64,000 bases of DNA, taken from positions 62,001 through 126,000 of the forward strand of contig NZ_JADGMI010000005.1 in NCBI RefSeq assembly GCF_015234305.1, written 5' to 3'. The number at the start of each line of letters is the position of its first letter. Within the stretch, counting starts at the first letter, position 1. Position numbers and translations under genes: made by a program. The DNA comes from Superficieibacter sp. 1612_C1. Lineage in GTDB: Bacteria; Pseudomonadota; Gammaproteobacteria; Enterobacterales; Enterobacteriaceae. Under the pieces are notes generated by a model that saw only the letters and a list, made by a program, of their open reading frames with translations, was not told the DNA's origin and searched no databases. Shown one piece after another: positions 48,319 through 58,955 of this stretch.

Positions 48319-49743
48319 TTACTTCTTCTTCGCTTTCGGGTTCGGCAGGTCGGTGATGCTACCTTCGAACACTTCCGCCGCCAGGCCAACCGACTCGTGC
48401 AACGTCGGGTGAGCATGGATGGTCAGCGCGATATCTTCCGCATCACAGCCCATCTCGATCGCCAGACCGATTTCACCCAGCAGCTCGCCGCCGTTGGTGC
48501 CGACAATCGCGCCACCGATCACACGGTGCGTTTCTTTGTCGAAAATCAGTTTGGTCATACCGTCAGCGCAGTCGGAAGCGATAGCACGGCCAGAAGCTGC
48601 CCACGGGAAGGTGGCGGTTTCGTAGCTGATGCCTTTCTCTTTCGCTTCTTTCTCGGTCAGGCCGACCCATGCCACTTCTGGTTCAGTGTAGGCGATGGAC
48701 GGGATCACTTTCGGATCGAAGTAGTGTTTTTTACCGGCGATAACTTCAGCGGCAACGTGACCTTCGTGAACACCTTTGTGCGCCAGCATCGGCTGACCGA
48801 CGATGTCGCCGATAGCAAAGATGTGCGGCACGTTGGTGCGCAGCTGTTTGTCAACGCGGATGAAGCCACGGTCGTCCACTTCAACGCCTGCTTTGCCCGC
48901 GTCGAGGTTTTTGCCGTTCGGCACACGGCCGATCGCTACCAGCACCGCGTCGTAACGCTGCGGTTCAGCCGGGGCTTTTTTACCTTCCATGGAAACGTAA
49001 ATACCGTCTTCTTTGGCTTCAACGGCAGTCACTTTGGTTTCCAGCATCAGATTGAATTTCTTGCTGATACGTTTGGTAAAGACTTTAACGATGTCTTTAT
49101 CCGCCGCCGGGATCACCTGGTCGAACATTTCAACCACGTCGATCTGAGAACCCAGCGCATCGTAAACGGTGCCCATTTCCAGACCGATGATACCGCCGCC
49201 CATCACCAGCAGACGTTCCGGGACAGATTTCAGTTCCAGCGCATCGGTGGAATCCCACACGCGCGGATCGTCATGCGGAATGAACGGCAGCTGAATCGGA
49301 CGGGAACCTGCGGCAATGATCGCGTTGTCGAAGTTGATCACGGTTTTGCCGTTCTCGCCTTCCACTTCCAGGGTGTTCGCCCCGGTGAATTTACCCAGAC
49401 CGTTAACCACTTTCACTTTACGACCTTTCGCCATGCCTGCCAGGCCGCCGGTCAGCTGAGTGATAACTTTTTCTTTCCAGGTACGGATCTTGTCGATATC
49501 AGTTTTCGGCTCGCCGAAGACGATGCCGTGTTCAGCCAGCGCTTTGGCTTCTTCGATCACTTTTGCAACGTGCAGCAGCGCTTTAGAAGGGATACAGCCA
49601 ACGTTCAGACAAACACCGCCGAGGGTGTTGTAACGTTCAACGATTACGGTTTCCAGACCTAAATCAGCGCAACGGAAGGCAGCAGAGTAACCTGCGGGGC
49701 CCGCCCCAAGTACCACGACCTGAGTTTTAATTTCAGTACTCAT
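48319..49743 (-). CDS. lpd: Dihydrolipoyl dehydrogenase Lpd (E3)
   Basis: Flavoprotein E3 subunit shared by pyruvate and 2-oxoglutarate dehydrogenase and the glycine cleavage system. 474 residues from ATG 49743 (a second ATG at 49746 is directly upstream). FAD motif GAGPAGYSAA, redox-active disulphide CLNVGC, NAD motif MGGGIIGLEMG and catalytic HAHPTLHE are intact. Separated from aceF by 196 nt with a terminator, so it has its own promoter as in E. coli. Confidence 0.98.
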   Translation of the reverse strand: MSTEIKTQVVVLGAGPAGYSAAFRCADLGLETVIVERYNTLGGVCLNVGCIPSKALLHVAKVIEEAKALAEHGIVFGEPKTDIDKIRTWKEKVITQLTGGLAGMAKGRKVKVVNGLGKFTGANTLEVEGENGKTVINFDNAIIAAGSRPIQLPFIPHDDPRVWDSTDALELKSVPERLLVMGGGIIGLEMGTVYDALGSQIDVVEMFDQVIPAADKDIVKVFTKRISKKFNLMLETKVTAVEAKEDGIYVSMEGKKAPAEPQRYDAVLVAIGRVPNGKNLDAGKAGVEVDDRGFIRVDKQLRTNVPHIFAIGDIVGQPMLAHKGVHEGHVAAEVIAGKKHYFDPKVIPSIAYTEPEVAWVGLTEKEAKEKGISYETATFPWAASGRAIASDCADGMTKLIFDKETHRVIGGAIVGTNGGELLGEIGLAIEMGCDAEDIALTIHAHPTLHESVGLAAEVFEGSITDLPNPKAKKK

Positions 49744-49909
49744 CATGACCTCTTATTGATTTCCGGCAGTCCAGGTACTGTCGCCCTTCATCCACCGGGA
49801 CGTTCTATCCGCCCGTATTTTACAAAATTGTTAACAATTTTGAAACAACAAACGGTTCACGAAAACTCGCTTTCACCAGTAACCTCACCATCTTTATGAG
49901 ATTACCAGA

Positions 49910-49938
49910 AAAAAGCCGGCCGTCAGGCCGGCTTTTCA
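49910..49938 (-). terminator. aceF terminator
   Basis: Stem AGCCGGCC/GGCCGGCT (arms at 49926-49933 and 49914-49921) with a short loop, followed on the minus strand by a T-run, just past the aceF stop. Confidence 0.88.
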
Positions 49939-49939
49939 A

Positions 49940-51841
49940 TTACATCACCAGGCGGCGAATGTCGCTCAGCATGTTATTGATGATGGTGATAAAGCGCGCA
50001 CCATCAGCTCCGTCAATGACGCGGTGGTCGAAGGAGAGAGAAATCGGCATCATCAGACGTGGCGTAAACTCTTTCCCGTTCCATACCGGCTCCATCGCGG
50101 ATTTAGACACACCGAGGATAGCCACTTCCGGCGCGTTCACAATCGGCGCGAAGTGAGTGGTACCCAGGCCGCCGATGCTGGAGATGGTGAAGCAACCGCC
50201 CTGCATTTCGCCAGCGGTCAGCTTGCCATCACGCGCTTTTTTGGAGATCACAGTCAGTTCGCGAGACAGCTCGGTAATGCTCTTCTTGTTCACGTCTTTA
50301 AAGACCGGAACCACCAGACCATTTGGCGTATCAACTGCGACACCGATGTTGATGTATTTTTTCAGCGTCAGACGCTGTGCATCTTCCGACAGCGAGCTGT
50401 TGAAGCGTGGCATCTGCTCAAGCGCCGCGGCAACGGCTTTCATGATGAAGACCACCGGCGTGAATTTCACGTCCAGTTTACGCTTCTCGGCTTCGGCGTT
50501 CTGCTGTTTACGGAACGCTTCCAGATCGGTGATATCGGTTTTGTCGAAGTGCGTAACGTGCGGGATCATCACCCAGTTACGGCTCAGGTTAGCACCAGAG
50601 ATTTTCTGGATGCGGCCCAGTTCAACTTCTTCGATTTCACCAAACTTGCTGAAGTCCACTTTCGGCCATGGCAGCATGCCAGGGATACCGCCACCAGCGG
50701 CAGCAGCAGGTGCAGCTTCAGCGCGTTTCACCGCGTCTTTCACATAAGCCTGAACGTCTTCGCGCAGGATACGACCTTTACGGCCGGTGCCCTTCACTTT
50801 CGCCAGGTTAACGCCGAACTCGCGCGCCAGACGGCGGATCAGCGGAGTTGCGTGGACGTAAGCGTCGTTTTCAGCGAACTCGGTTTTGCCTTCAGCTTTC
50901 TGAGCCGGAGCCGCTGCCGGTTTGTCCGCTTTCGCCGCCGGAGCCGGGGCTGCCGCTTCCTGTTTGGCAGCAGGGGCCGCAGGCGCTGCGCCTTCCACTT
51001 CGAAGATCATGATCAGCGAGCCGGTAGAGACTTTATCGCCGGTATTGATTTTGATCTCTTTCACGGTGCCCGCGAACGGTGCCGGAACTTCCATAGAGGC
51101 TTTGTCGCCCTCTACGGTGATCAGCGACTGTTCAGCCGTCACTTTATCGCCGACTTTTACCATCACTTCGGTGACTTCAACTTCATCGCCGCCGATATCC
51201 GGGACGTTGACGTCTTTCGCGCCCGCAGCCGCTGCCGGAGCGGAGGCCGCTTCTTCTTTCACCTGCGGTTTGGCTTCGCCTGCCGCAGGCGCTGCGCCTT
51301 CCACCTCGAAGACCATAATCAGCGAGCCGGTAGAGACTTTATCGCCGGTGTTGATTTTGATCTCTTTCACGGTGCCCGCGAACGGTGCCGGGACTTCCAT
51401 AGAGGCTTTGTCGCCCTCTACGGTGATCAGCGACTGTTCGGCTTCGACTTTGTCGCCGACTTTCACCATGATCTCAGTGACTTCAACTTCGTCGCCGCCG
51501 ATATCCGGTACGTTGACTTCTTTAGCTGCCGCAGCCGCTGCCGGAGCGGCGGCTTTCGGTTCTTCTTTTTTCTCTTCTGCCTTAGCAGGCGCAGCGTCAG
51601 CTGCACCGTCGGCGGAATCGAAAATCATGATCAGTTTGCCAGTCTCGGTTTTGTCGCCGACAGAGACTTTGATCTCTTTCACGACGCCAGCCTGCGGAGA
51701 CGGGACTTCCATAGAGGCTTTGTCGCCTTCTACGGTGATCAGCGACTGTTCAGCTTCAACTTTGTCGCCCACTTTGACCAGGATCTCGGTGATTTCAACT
51801 TCATCAGCCCCGATGTCCGGTACGTTGATTTCGATAGCCAT
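49940..51841 (-). CDS. aceF: Pyruvate dehydrogenase E2, dihydrolipoyl acetyltransferase AceF
   Basis: 633-residue core of the PDH complex. Three tandem lipoyl domains (about 1-80, 105-185, 205-290), each with the lipoylated Lys in GDKAS, joined by Ala/Pro/Glu-rich linkers; then the E1/E3-binding domain ([16 protein letters not shown]) and the catalytic domain ending with [13 protein letters not shown]. The three lipoyl repeats are highly similar to each other at DNA level. Fourteen nucleotides after aceE. Confidence 0.98.
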   Translation of the reverse strand: MAIEINVPDIGADEVEITEILVKVGDKVEAEQSLITVEGDKASMEVPSPQAGVVKEIKVSVGDKTETGKLIMIFDSADGAADAAPAKAEEKKEEPKAAAPAAAAAAKEVNVPDIGGDEVEVTEIMVKVGDKVEAEQSLITVEGDKASMEVPAPFAGTVKEIKINTGDKVSTGSLIMVFEVEGAAPAAGEAKPQVKEEAASAPAAAAGAKDVNVPDIGGDEVEVTEVMVKVGDKVTAEQSLITVEGDKASMEVPAPFAGTVKEIKINTGDKVSTGSLIMIFEVEGAAPAAPAAKQEAAAPAPAAKADKPAAAPAQKAEGKTEFAENDAYVHATPLIRRLAREFGVNLAKVKGTGRKGRILREDVQAYVKDAVKRAEAAPAAAAGGGIPGMLPWPKVDFSKFGEIEEVELGRIQKISGANLSRNWVMIPHVTHFDKTDITDLEAFRKQQNAEAEKRKLDVKFTPVVFIMKAVAAALEQMPRFNSSLSEDAQRLTLKKYINIGVAVDTPNGLVVPVFKDVNKKSITELSRELTVISKKARDGKLTAGEMQGGCFTISSIGGLGTTHFAPIVNAPEVAILGVSKSAMEPVWNGKEFTPRLMMPISLSFDHRVIDGADGARFITIINNMLSDIRRLVM

Positions 51842-51855
51842 TATTCTCTTACCTC

Positions 51856-54519
51856 TTACGCCAGACGCGGGTTAACTTTTTCTGCATCGATGTTGAATTT
51901 AGTGATGGCTTCCGCAACCACTTTCTTATCGATTTCGCCACGTTTAGCCAGTTCGCCCAGCGCTGCTACAACCACATAGGAAGCATCAACTTCGAAGTGG
52001 TGACGCAGGTTTTCACGGCTGTCGGAGCGACCGAAGCCATCGGTACCCAGTACGCGGTAATCATCAGCCGGTACATAAGTACGAACCTGCTCGGCGAACA
52101 GTTTCATATAGTCAGTGGAAGCCACTGCCGGTGCATCGTTCATCACCTGAGCGATGTACGGTACGCGCGGGGTTTCCAGCGGGTGCAGCATGTTCCAGCG
52201 CTCACAATCCTGGCCATCACGCGCCAGCTCAGTGAAGGAGGTGACGCTATAAACGTCAGAACCCACGCCGTAGTCTTTCGCCAGGATCTCAGCCGCTTCA
52301 CGGACGTGACGCAGGATAGAACCGGAGCCCAGGAGCTGAACTTTACCTTTGCTACCTTCAAGGGTTTCGAGTTTGTAGATACCTTTACGGATACCTTCCT
52401 CGGCACCTTCCGGCATCGCTGGCATGTGGTAGTTTTCGTTCAGCGTCGTGATGTAGTAGTAAATGTTTTCCTGCGCTTCACCGTACATACGTACCAGGCC
52501 GTCATGCATGATGACTGCCACTTCGTAGGCATACGCCGGGTCGTAAGAGATGCAGTTCGGGATAGTCAGCGACTGAATGTGGCTGTGACCATCTTCGTGC
52601 TGTAGACCTTCACCGTTCAGAGTAGTACGACCAGACGTTCCGCCGACCAGGAAGCCGCGCGCCTGCTGATCGCCTGCCTGCCAGCACAGATCGCCGATAC
52701 GCTGGAAACCAAACATTGAGTAGTAGATGTAGAACGGGATCATCGGCAGGTTGTTGGTGCTGTAAGAGGTCGCAGCAGCCAGCCAGGATGCGCCGGCACC
52801 CAGTTCGTTGATACCTTCCTGAAGAATCTGACCTTTCTCGTCTTCTTTGTAGTAAGCAACCTGCTCACGGTCCTGCGGAGTGTACTGCTGGCCGTTCGGG
52901 CTGTAGATACCAATCTGACGGAACAGACCTTCCATACCGAAGGTACGCGCTTCATCAGCGATGATCGGCACCAGGCGGTCTTTAATAGATTTGTTCTTCA
53001 GCATCACGTTCAGGGCACGAACGAACGCGATGGTGGTGGAGATTTCTTTGTTCTGCTCTTCCAGCAGCGGTTTAAAGTCCGCCAGCTCAGGCAGTTCCAG
53101 CTTCTCGGTAAACTTCGGCTGACGCGTCGGCAGGTAGCCATTCAGCTTCTGACGCTGAGCGTGCAGGTAAGTGTGCTCTTCAGAGCCTTCCGGGAAGGTG
53201 ATGTAGGATAGTTTTTCAACCTGCTCATCGGTCACCGGCACATTGAAACGATCGCGGACGTAGCGAACGCCGTCCATGTTCATTTTCTTCACCTGGTGAG
53301 CGATGTTTTTACCTTCGGCAGAGTCGCCCATGCCGTAACCTTTGATGGTATGGGCCAGGATGACAGTCGCTTTGCCTTTGGTTTCCTGCGCTTTTTTCAG
53401 TGCAGCGTAGACTTTCTTCGGATCGTGACCACCACGGTTCAGGGCCCAGATCTGCTCGTCAGTCCAGTCAGCAACCAGTGCGGCAGTTTCCGGGTATTTA
53501 CCGAAGAAGTGTTCGCGAACGTAGGCACCGTCTTTGGATTTGAAGGTCTGATAGTCGCCGTCAACGGTCTCTTCCATCAACTGCATCAGTTTACCGCTGG
53601 TGTCGTTACGCAGCAGTTCATCCCAACGACCGCCCCACATCACTTTGATCACGTTCCAGCCAGCGCCTGCGAAGATGCCTTCCAGTTCGTTGATGATCTT
53701 GCCGTTACCGGTGACCGGGCCGTCAAGACGTTGCAGGTTACAGTTGATGATGAAGCACAGGTTGTCCAGCTTCTCACGGGTGGCGATGGTGATCGCACCT
53801 TTAGATTCTGGCTCATCCATTTCGCCGTCGCCGAGGAAGGCGTAAACGGTTTGCTCAGAGGTGTCTTTCAGACCACGGTGTTCCAGATATTTCAGGAATT
53901 TAGCCTGATAGATCGCCCCGATTGGGCCCAGACCCATAGATACGGTCGGGAACTGCCAGAATTCCGGCATCAGTTTCGGGTGCGGATAAGAAGACAGACC
54001 TTTGCCGTGAACTTCCTGACGGAAGTTGTTCATCTGCTCTTCAGTCAGACGACCTTCCAGGAACGCACGTGCATACACGCCCGGAGAGATGTGGCCCTGG
54101 AAGTACACCAGGTCGCCGCCGTCTTTTTCGCTGCGTGCGCGGAAGAAGTGGTTAAAGCACACTTCGTAAATGGTCGCGGAAGACTGGAAAGATGCCATGT
54201 GGCCGCCCAGTTCCAGATCTTTTTTGGACGCGCGCAGAACGGTCATGATCGCGTTCCAGCGGATAGCAGAACGGATACGACGTTCCAGATCCAGATTGCC
54301 CGGGTATTCCGGTTCGTCTTCAACGGCAATAGTGTTTATATAGTTGCTGGCCCCTGCACCTGCCGCCACTTTCACGCCGCCTTTGCGGGCCTCAGAAAGC
54401 AGCTGATCAATCAGATACTGAGCGCGCTCAACACCTTCTTCACGGATGACCGATTCGATCGCCTGTTGCCAGTCGCGAGTTTCGATCGGATCCACGTCAT
54501 TTTGGAGACGTTCTGACAT
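51856..54519 (-). CDS. aceE: Pyruvate dehydrogenase E1 component AceE
   Basis: 887-residue thiamine-diphosphate enzyme, as in E. coli. The TPP motif begins [10 protein letters not shown] and ends with the NCN segment ([13 protein letters not shown]). Second gene of the pdhR-aceE-aceF operon. Confidence 0.98.
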   Translation of the reverse strand: MSERLQNDVDPIETRDWQQAIESVIREEGVERAQYLIDQLLSEARKGGVKVAAGAGASNYINTIAVEDEPEYPGNLDLERRIRSAIRWNAIMTVLRASKKDLELGGHMASFQSSATIYEVCFNHFFRARSEKDGGDLVYFQGHISPGVYARAFLEGRLTEEQMNNFRQEVHGKGLSSYPHPKLMPEFWQFPTVSMGLGPIGAIYQAKFLKYLEHRGLKDTSEQTVYAFLGDGEMDEPESKGAITIATREKLDNLCFIINCNLQRLDGPVTGNGKIINELEGIFAGAGWNVIKVMWGGRWDELLRNDTSGKLMQLMEETVDGDYQTFKSKDGAYVREHFFGKYPETAALVADWTDEQIWALNRGGHDPKKVYAALKKAQETKGKATVILAHTIKGYGMGDSAEGKNIAHQVKKMNMDGVRYVRDRFNVPVTDEQVEKLSYITFPEGSEEHTYLHAQRQKLNGYLPTRQPKFTEKLELPELADFKPLLEEQNKEISTTIAFVRALNVMLKNKSIKDRLVPIIADEARTFGMEGLFRQIGIYSPNGQQYTPQDREQVAYYKEDEKGQILQEGINELGAGASWLAAATSYSTNNLPMIPFYIYYSMFGFQRIGDLCWQAGDQQARGFLVGGTSGRTTLNGEGLQHEDGHSHIQSLTIPNCISYDPAYAYEVAVIMHDGLVRMYGEAQENIYYYITTLNENYHMPAMPEGAEEGIRKGIYKLETLEGSKGKVQLLGSGSILRHVREAAEILAKDYGVGSDVYSVTSFTELARDGQDCERWNMLHPLETPRVPYIAQVMNDAPAVASTDYMKLFAEQVRTYVPADDYRVLGTDGFGRSDSRENLRHHFEVDASYVVVAALGELAKRGEIDKKVVAEAITKFNIDAEKVNPRLA

Positions 54520-54683
54520 GGGGGTATTCCTTATCTATCTAATTCGTTGATTTGTCTGGAACCTGTCCCATTGCGTTTTCGCCGGAAAGCGCAATAAGAC
54601 AGGTTCTGCGTTTAGTTGCCGCGCTCTAAGAAGTGGCGCTGTTGGTACAACATCTTCCGGCACAGGTTCTGCCAGAAAAATCA

Positions 54684-55448
54684 CTAATTCTTGCGTTGCT
54701 CAAGACGGCGCATGGACCGTTCACGACGGCTCTGTTCACGACTGCGGTCGAGCAAAATCTCTTCGATAAAGGCCAGATGGCGATGCGATGCTTCGCGCGC
54801 GCGTTCCGGCTCACCGGCCATAATGGCTTCAAAAACGGTAGTACGATGGTTGCTGACCAGCGGGAGCATTTCCCGGCGCGCGTACAGCAACTCAAAGTTC
54901 TGGCGCACGTTCTGTGACAGCATGGGCTCCATGCAGCGTAGCAGATGAAGCAAAACCACGTTGTGTGCCGCTTCAGTGACGGCAATTTGATACTGGACGA
55001 CAGCGTCGGATTCGGCGTCAAGATCCCCCGATTGCTGTGCCCGTTCGATGGCCTGATGCAGCTCGCTCATTCGCGCGCGATCTTCATCATTGCTGCGAAG
55101 CGCCGCGTAATATGCAGCGATGCCTTCCAGCGCGTGACGGGTTTCCAGCAGGTCGAACTGGGATTCAGGATGGTCGGACAGAAGTTCTACCAGCGGATCG
55201 CTGAAACTCTGCCACAGTCGGCTCTGCACAAAGGTTCCACCGCCCTGACGACGCAGTAGCAGGCCCTTTCCTTCGAGACGTTGAATCGCCTCACGCAGGG
55301 AGGGACGGGAAACGTCGAACTGTTTTGCCAGTTCGCGTTCTGGCGGAAGTTTTTCACCGGGGCGAAGCGTCCCCTCAAGGATGAGAAACTCCAGCTGCTG
55401 CTCTATCACGTCGGATAGCTTAGGTTGGCGGATTTTGCTGTAGGCCAT
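54684..55448 (-). CDS. pdhR: Pyruvate-responsive repressor PdhR
   Basis: 254-residue GntR/FadR-family repressor: N-terminal winged helix ([22 protein letters not shown]) and C-terminal FCD ligand domain. It represses its own operon and is released by pyruvate. A near-perfect operator lies upstream. Confidence 0.97.
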   Translation of the reverse strand: MAYSKIRQPKLSDVIEQQLEFLILEGTLRPGEKLPPERELAKQFDVSRPSLREAIQRLEGKGLLLRRQGGGTFVQSRLWQSFSDPLVELLSDHPESQFDLLETRHALEGIAAYYAALRSNDEDRARMSELHQAIERAQQSGDLDAESDAVVQYQIAVTEAAHNVVLLHLLRCMEPMLSQNVRQNFELLYARREMLPLVSNHRTTVFEAIMAGEPERAREASHRHLAFIEEILLDRSREQSRRERSMRRLEQRKN

Positions 55449-55762
55449 AGTTCCCTGTCTTACGCCTTTTGCCCGAAGTCAATTGGTCTTACCAATTTCA
55501 TATTCTTGACGCTAAAGTAACAAAGTATTCACCTTATGTCTATACAGGTTTTGACTCACATCATGAAACACGCCACATTTTAACAACCTTACAGAAATAA
55601 CGTTTCAGAAATGTAACTTTGCACAAATGTTGTGTTTACTCAGGAAGAGGTAGATTTAACATAAAGCAGGAGGTAAGCGGAGGACAGATGGATGAGTGAA
55701 GAGGCTATGGTGGGCTGACCCAGCGGGGGTCTGTCGTTACCGGTATGCCCGGGTACATTACC
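55449..55762. other. pdhR leader and degenerate 3' end of the Hcp effector relic
   Basis: No intact gene. The part next to pdhR holds its operator and promoter. From 55762 down to about 55700 the minus-strand frame after the relic's TAG still reads GNVPGHTGNDRPPLGQPTI, recognisable pyocin-S linker, and then loses similarity. Confidence 0.65.
55481..55497. promoter_or_regulatory. PdhR operator
   Basis: AATTGGTCTTACCAATT is a near-perfect palindrome matching the PdhR operator ATTGGT-N3-ACCAAT. It is 33 nt upstream of the pdhR ATG. Confidence 0.92.
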
Positions 55763-56907
55763 CTATTCCGGGTTTTCCGGCGTCCAGGTGATTAGGGGGC
55801 CGTCAACACCGTGCGCGGGGGTAAATTCGTAACGCTGCGTGTCCTCGTTCCACAGCATGTTCGCCACGCGGACGTTTTCATACGGCGTACCTTCCCCCGT
55901 GTGCACGCCATACACCTGCGGCTTGCCGTGAATGTCGTTTCCCCAGAAAAAACGTACCCGGGTAGTGGCGGTGCTGCCCGCCAGCGCTTTCTGGCGTAGT
56001 TCCTCTTCATACCAGAACTCATCACGTCCGGGGACACGGTCGCTTCCTTCGCCCGCAGAGGGAGAGTACAGGGCAGATGCCAGTGTGCCGATATACGGTA
56101 CGTATCTTGCCACACCTAATACGCCACTAAGCGACCATTCGCCCCAGACCTGAGTAGCAGCAGGCCCGCCTAATACCAGAGGAAAAGTCGCGTCTTCTGT
56201 GTCATGTGGATGCCGATAGCCGCAGCAATCATCAACCACTGGCTGAGCAAAAATGGCTACCTGCCCAAAGTTTTCAGCGGGTTCTTCTGCCCTTCCGGCA
56301 TCCGTACACCCTTTCTCCTTCAGGCAGGATTTGGCGTAGACCGGGGTAACCGCTGGCAGAGAGGGAGGAAGGTTAACAACCGGTAGCGGTTCAGGTTTAA
56401 GATTGCTGGCAGGTGGGCTTTCAGGGGGATAAATACGCTATTGTAGCCAGCAGGAAATGCCAGCAAGTCAAATTCCGTATTGGCTATCAGATGTTTACAT
56501 AATATATAGTCATAGGTGACAGTGATATATTCGGTATCGAGGTTATTATGCGAAACGTTTACATGAATAGCGGTTAATGAAGCATTCCTGAGCTGAATAT
56601 AATAATAGCGTTCCCAGCGTCCGGTTTTATTGATCCGATAAAAATCAATTTCAAAGAATAACCGCTCATTCTGGTTTATGGCGTTGCAGAGCAGCGGTGA
56701 GCTTTTATCGGTGAGCTTGCAAAACGTAAGCCCCTGGAGATTAATCCCTTTACCGGTACTGGTAAGTGCACTGGTTAATGCAAAAGCAAAAATTTCATCT
56801 TCATGGCCGACCTGCCAGCGGTTGCCAACCGATTCATATGTCCCAGACCTTGAAGAAATATTACCCTGTTTCTCGCCGATTATTCTCAGATAAACAAGAT
56901 CGCTCAT
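55763..56907 (-). pseudogene. Hcp-pyocin_S type VI secretion effector, frameshifted and truncated
   Basis: Two minus-strand frames make one gene. 56907 to about 56425 encodes a complete Hcp tube protein (MSDLVYLRIIGEKQG, AGHEDEIF-like GHEDEIFAF, DKSSPLL, ERLFFEIDFYR). At a run of five Cs (56428-56424) the frame that continues the protein is offset by one base. From PPESPPASNLKPEPLP it is a Pro-rich linker and then a pyocin-S/colicin-type domain (VYAKSCLKEKG, QPVVDDCCG, VPGRDEFWYEEELRQKA, FFWGNDIHGKPQVYGVHTG, YEFTPAHG) ending in TAG at 55763. A sixth C would restore one 382-codon frame. The C-terminal toxin domain and any immunity gene are missing. Without the shift the Hcp frame runs to 56320. 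No other T6SS gene is in the window. Confidence 0.87.
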
Positions 56908-57429
56908 TTAATTTTATTTCTGGTTATCCTTACCTTATTTCTATTAAACGGCAAACTTATCCCTTATTCAATTAGAAACGCTTTATAATAAAACTATTTT
57001 TATTAATTAACATTATTATCCAGTTAAGAATATTTTATTTAAATATCTACGCTACAACCCTACCTCATTATTAACCTCCATCTGTTCTGACATTTACATT
57101 TTGTTAGTTTGTCGTGGCTATGCCTAAGAACATTATTCAGCAGGTAAAAAACAAAGCATATAGCCAGCTAAAACAGCAAGTTAGCCAGCTTTAACGGATA
57201 ATAATTCGTCTGTGAGTGTGGGATGAACGGTTTACAAATGCTTTCTTTTTACCCAACTGTTCGGTGCCCTTGCATAAAGCAGGTGCATTCCTCGGCACAT
57301 ACCATTATTGTGTGTCAGTTGAAAGCAACATAAGCACAATTCAGATACAACTCCTGTAAACAAAATAATACAAAAAACGGAATTACATACTTACAATAGC
57401 GTCAACCACATCACTCACGAGGTTTCAAG
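56908..57429. other. AT-rich intergenic region upstream of aroP
   Basis: 522 bases between the divergent Hcp relic and aroP. Very AT-rich near the relic, typical of acquired DNA. The aroP-proximal part carries a TyrR-like box. I see no gene of convincing quality; a 24-codon ATG frame at about 57121 has no support. Confidence 0.6.
57356..57373 (+). promoter_or_regulatory. Candidate TyrR box upstream of aroP
   Basis: TGTAAA-CAAAAT-AATACA approximates the TyrR box TGTAAA-N6-TTTACA, 57 nt before the aroP ATG. aroP is a known TyrR target in E. coli. Confidence 0.6.
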
Positions 57430-58800
57430 ATGGAAGGTCAACAGCATGGCGACCAGCTGAAGCGCGGACTAAAAAACCGCCATATTCAGCTCATTGCGTT
57501 AGGAGGAGCCATCGGTACGGGGCTGTTCCTGGGCAGCGCATCCGTTATCCAGTCCGCCGGCCCCGGTATTATTCTGGGCTACGCCGTCGCCGGTTTTATT
57601 GCCTTTCTGATCATGCGTCAGTTGGGTGAAATGGTCGTTGAGGAGCCGGTCGCCGGTTCGTTCAGCCACTTTGCCTATAAATACTGGGGCGGCTTTGCTG
57701 GCTTCGCTTCCGGCTGGAACTACTGGGTCCTTTACGTGCTGGTGGCGATGGCGGAACTGACGGCGGTCGGAAAATACATTCAGTTCTGGTGGCCGGAAAT
57801 CCCGACGTGGGCCTCGGCGGCAGTGTTCTTCGTTGTCATCAACGCGGTTAACCTGACCAACGTGAAAGTGTTTGGCGAGATGGAGTTCTGGTTTGCCATT
57901 ATTAAAGTCATCGCGGTAGTCGCGATGATCCTGTTCGGCGGCTGGCTACTGTTCAGCGGCAACGGCGGTCCGCAGGCGACCGTTCGTAACCTGTGGGAGC
58001 AAGGCGGGTTTCTGCCGCACGGGATTAACGGGCTGGTGATGATGATGGCGATCATTATGTTCTCCTTCGGTGGGCTGGAACTGGTCGGCATCACCGCGGC
58101 GGAAGCGGATAACCCGGAGCAGAGCATTCCGAAGGCAACCAATCAGGTGATCTACCGCATTCTGATCTTCTACGTAGGCTCGCTGGCCGTGCTGCTTTCT
58201 CTGCTGCCGTGGACCCGCGTCACCGCAGATACCAGCCCGTTCGTGCTGATTTTTCATGAACTGGGCGATACCTTCGTGGCAAACGCACTCAACGTGGTTG
58301 TCCTGACGGCGGCGCTGTCGGTATATAACAGCTGCGTCTACTGCAACAGCCGCATGCTGTTTGGCCTCGCTCAGCAGGGCAACGCGCCTAAAATGCTGAT
58401 GCGCGTGGATAAGCGCGGCGTGCCGGTAAACACCATTCTGGTCTCGGCGCTGGTGACCGCGCTGTGCGTATTGATTAACTATCTGGCACCGGAATCGGCC
58501 TTTGGTCTGCTGATGGCACTGGTGGTCTCGGCACTGGTGATTAACTGGGCGATGATCAGTCTGGCGCATATTAAGTTCCGTCGTGCTAAGCATCAGCAGG
58601 GCATTACCCCACGCTTCCCGGCGCTGTTCTATCCGGTAGGTAACTGGATTTGCCTGCTGTTTATGGCCGCAGTGCTGGTGATTATGCTGATGACCGACGG
58701 GATGGCGATTTCCGTCTACCTGATCCCGGTATGGCTGATAGTGCTCGGTATTGGCTATATGTTTAAACAGAAAAGCGCCAGAACCGTTAAAGTACATTAA
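57430..58800 (+). CDS. aroP: Aromatic amino acid permease AroP
   Basis: Proton symporter for Phe, Tyr and Trp. 456 residues with twelve transmembrane segments, APC superfamily, amino acid transporter family signature GGAIGTGLFLGSA near the N-terminus and EADNPEQSIPKA in the middle. Nearly identical to E. coli AroP. Confidence 0.97.
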   Translation: MEGQQHGDQLKRGLKNRHIQLIALGGAIGTGLFLGSASVIQSAGPGIILGYAVAGFIAFLIMRQLGEMVVEEPVAGSFSHFAYKYWGGFAGFASGWNYWVLYVLVAMAELTAVGKYIQFWWPEIPTWASAAVFFVVINAVNLTNVKVFGEMEFWFAIIKVIAVVAMILFGGWLLFSGNGGPQATVRNLWEQGGFLPHGINGLVMMMAIIMFSFGGLELVGITAAEADNPEQSIPKATNQVIYRILIFYVGSLAVLLSLLPWTRVTADTSPFVLIFHELGDTFVANALNVVVLTAALSVYNSCVYCNSRMLFGLAQQGNAPKMLMRVDKRGVPVNTILVSALVTALCVLINYLAPESAFGLLMALVVSALVINWAMISLAHIKFRRAKHQQGITPRFPALFYPVGNWICLLFMAAVLVIMLMTDGMAISVYLIPVWLIVLGIGYMFKQKSARTVKVH

Positions 58801-58806
58801 TCTCTT

Positions 58807-58838
58807 CCCCCTCACCCTGCCGGGTGGGGGGTGTTATC
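58807..58838 (+). terminator. aroP terminator
   Basis: CCCCTCACCC/GGGTGGGGG stem around TGCC, followed by a weak T-run, directly after the aroP stop. Confidence 0.65.
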
Positions 58839-58955
58839 TTCCTCACACTTTCTTCTCAACAGCGATTTTGTCCATATCAGCGCCTCTATCCTGCAACGCA
58901 TTTATTCGATAGCCAGCAAATAATTCTCTTCATCTAACAAGGGAGAGATCTGGCA

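Noticed and set aside
48397-49662. 421-codon plus-strand frame across lpd
   Set aside because: Antisense shadow of lpd; Phe/His/Arg-rich composition typical of such shadows.
50024-51979. 651-codon plus-strand open frame across aceF
   Set aside because: Antisense to aceF; its repetitive Phe/Arg-rich translation simply mirrors the three lipoyl repeats.
53296-54516. 406-codon plus-strand frame across aceE
   Set aside because: Antisense shadow of aceE without a ribosome site or recognisable motif.
55763-56907. Programmed -1 ribosomal frameshift joining Hcp and pyocin_S domains
   Set aside because: The site (ATC CCC CTG) is not a canonical X XXY YYZ heptamer for re-pairing in both positions, I see no clear downstream pseudoknot, and the product would still stop at a TAG without a toxin domain. 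Decay, phase variation or a sequence error is more likely.
57121-57195. 24-codon frame MPKNIIQQV... upstream of aroP
   Set aside because: No ribosome site, no similarity that I recognise, and it lies in an AT-rich promoter region where short frames arise by chance.
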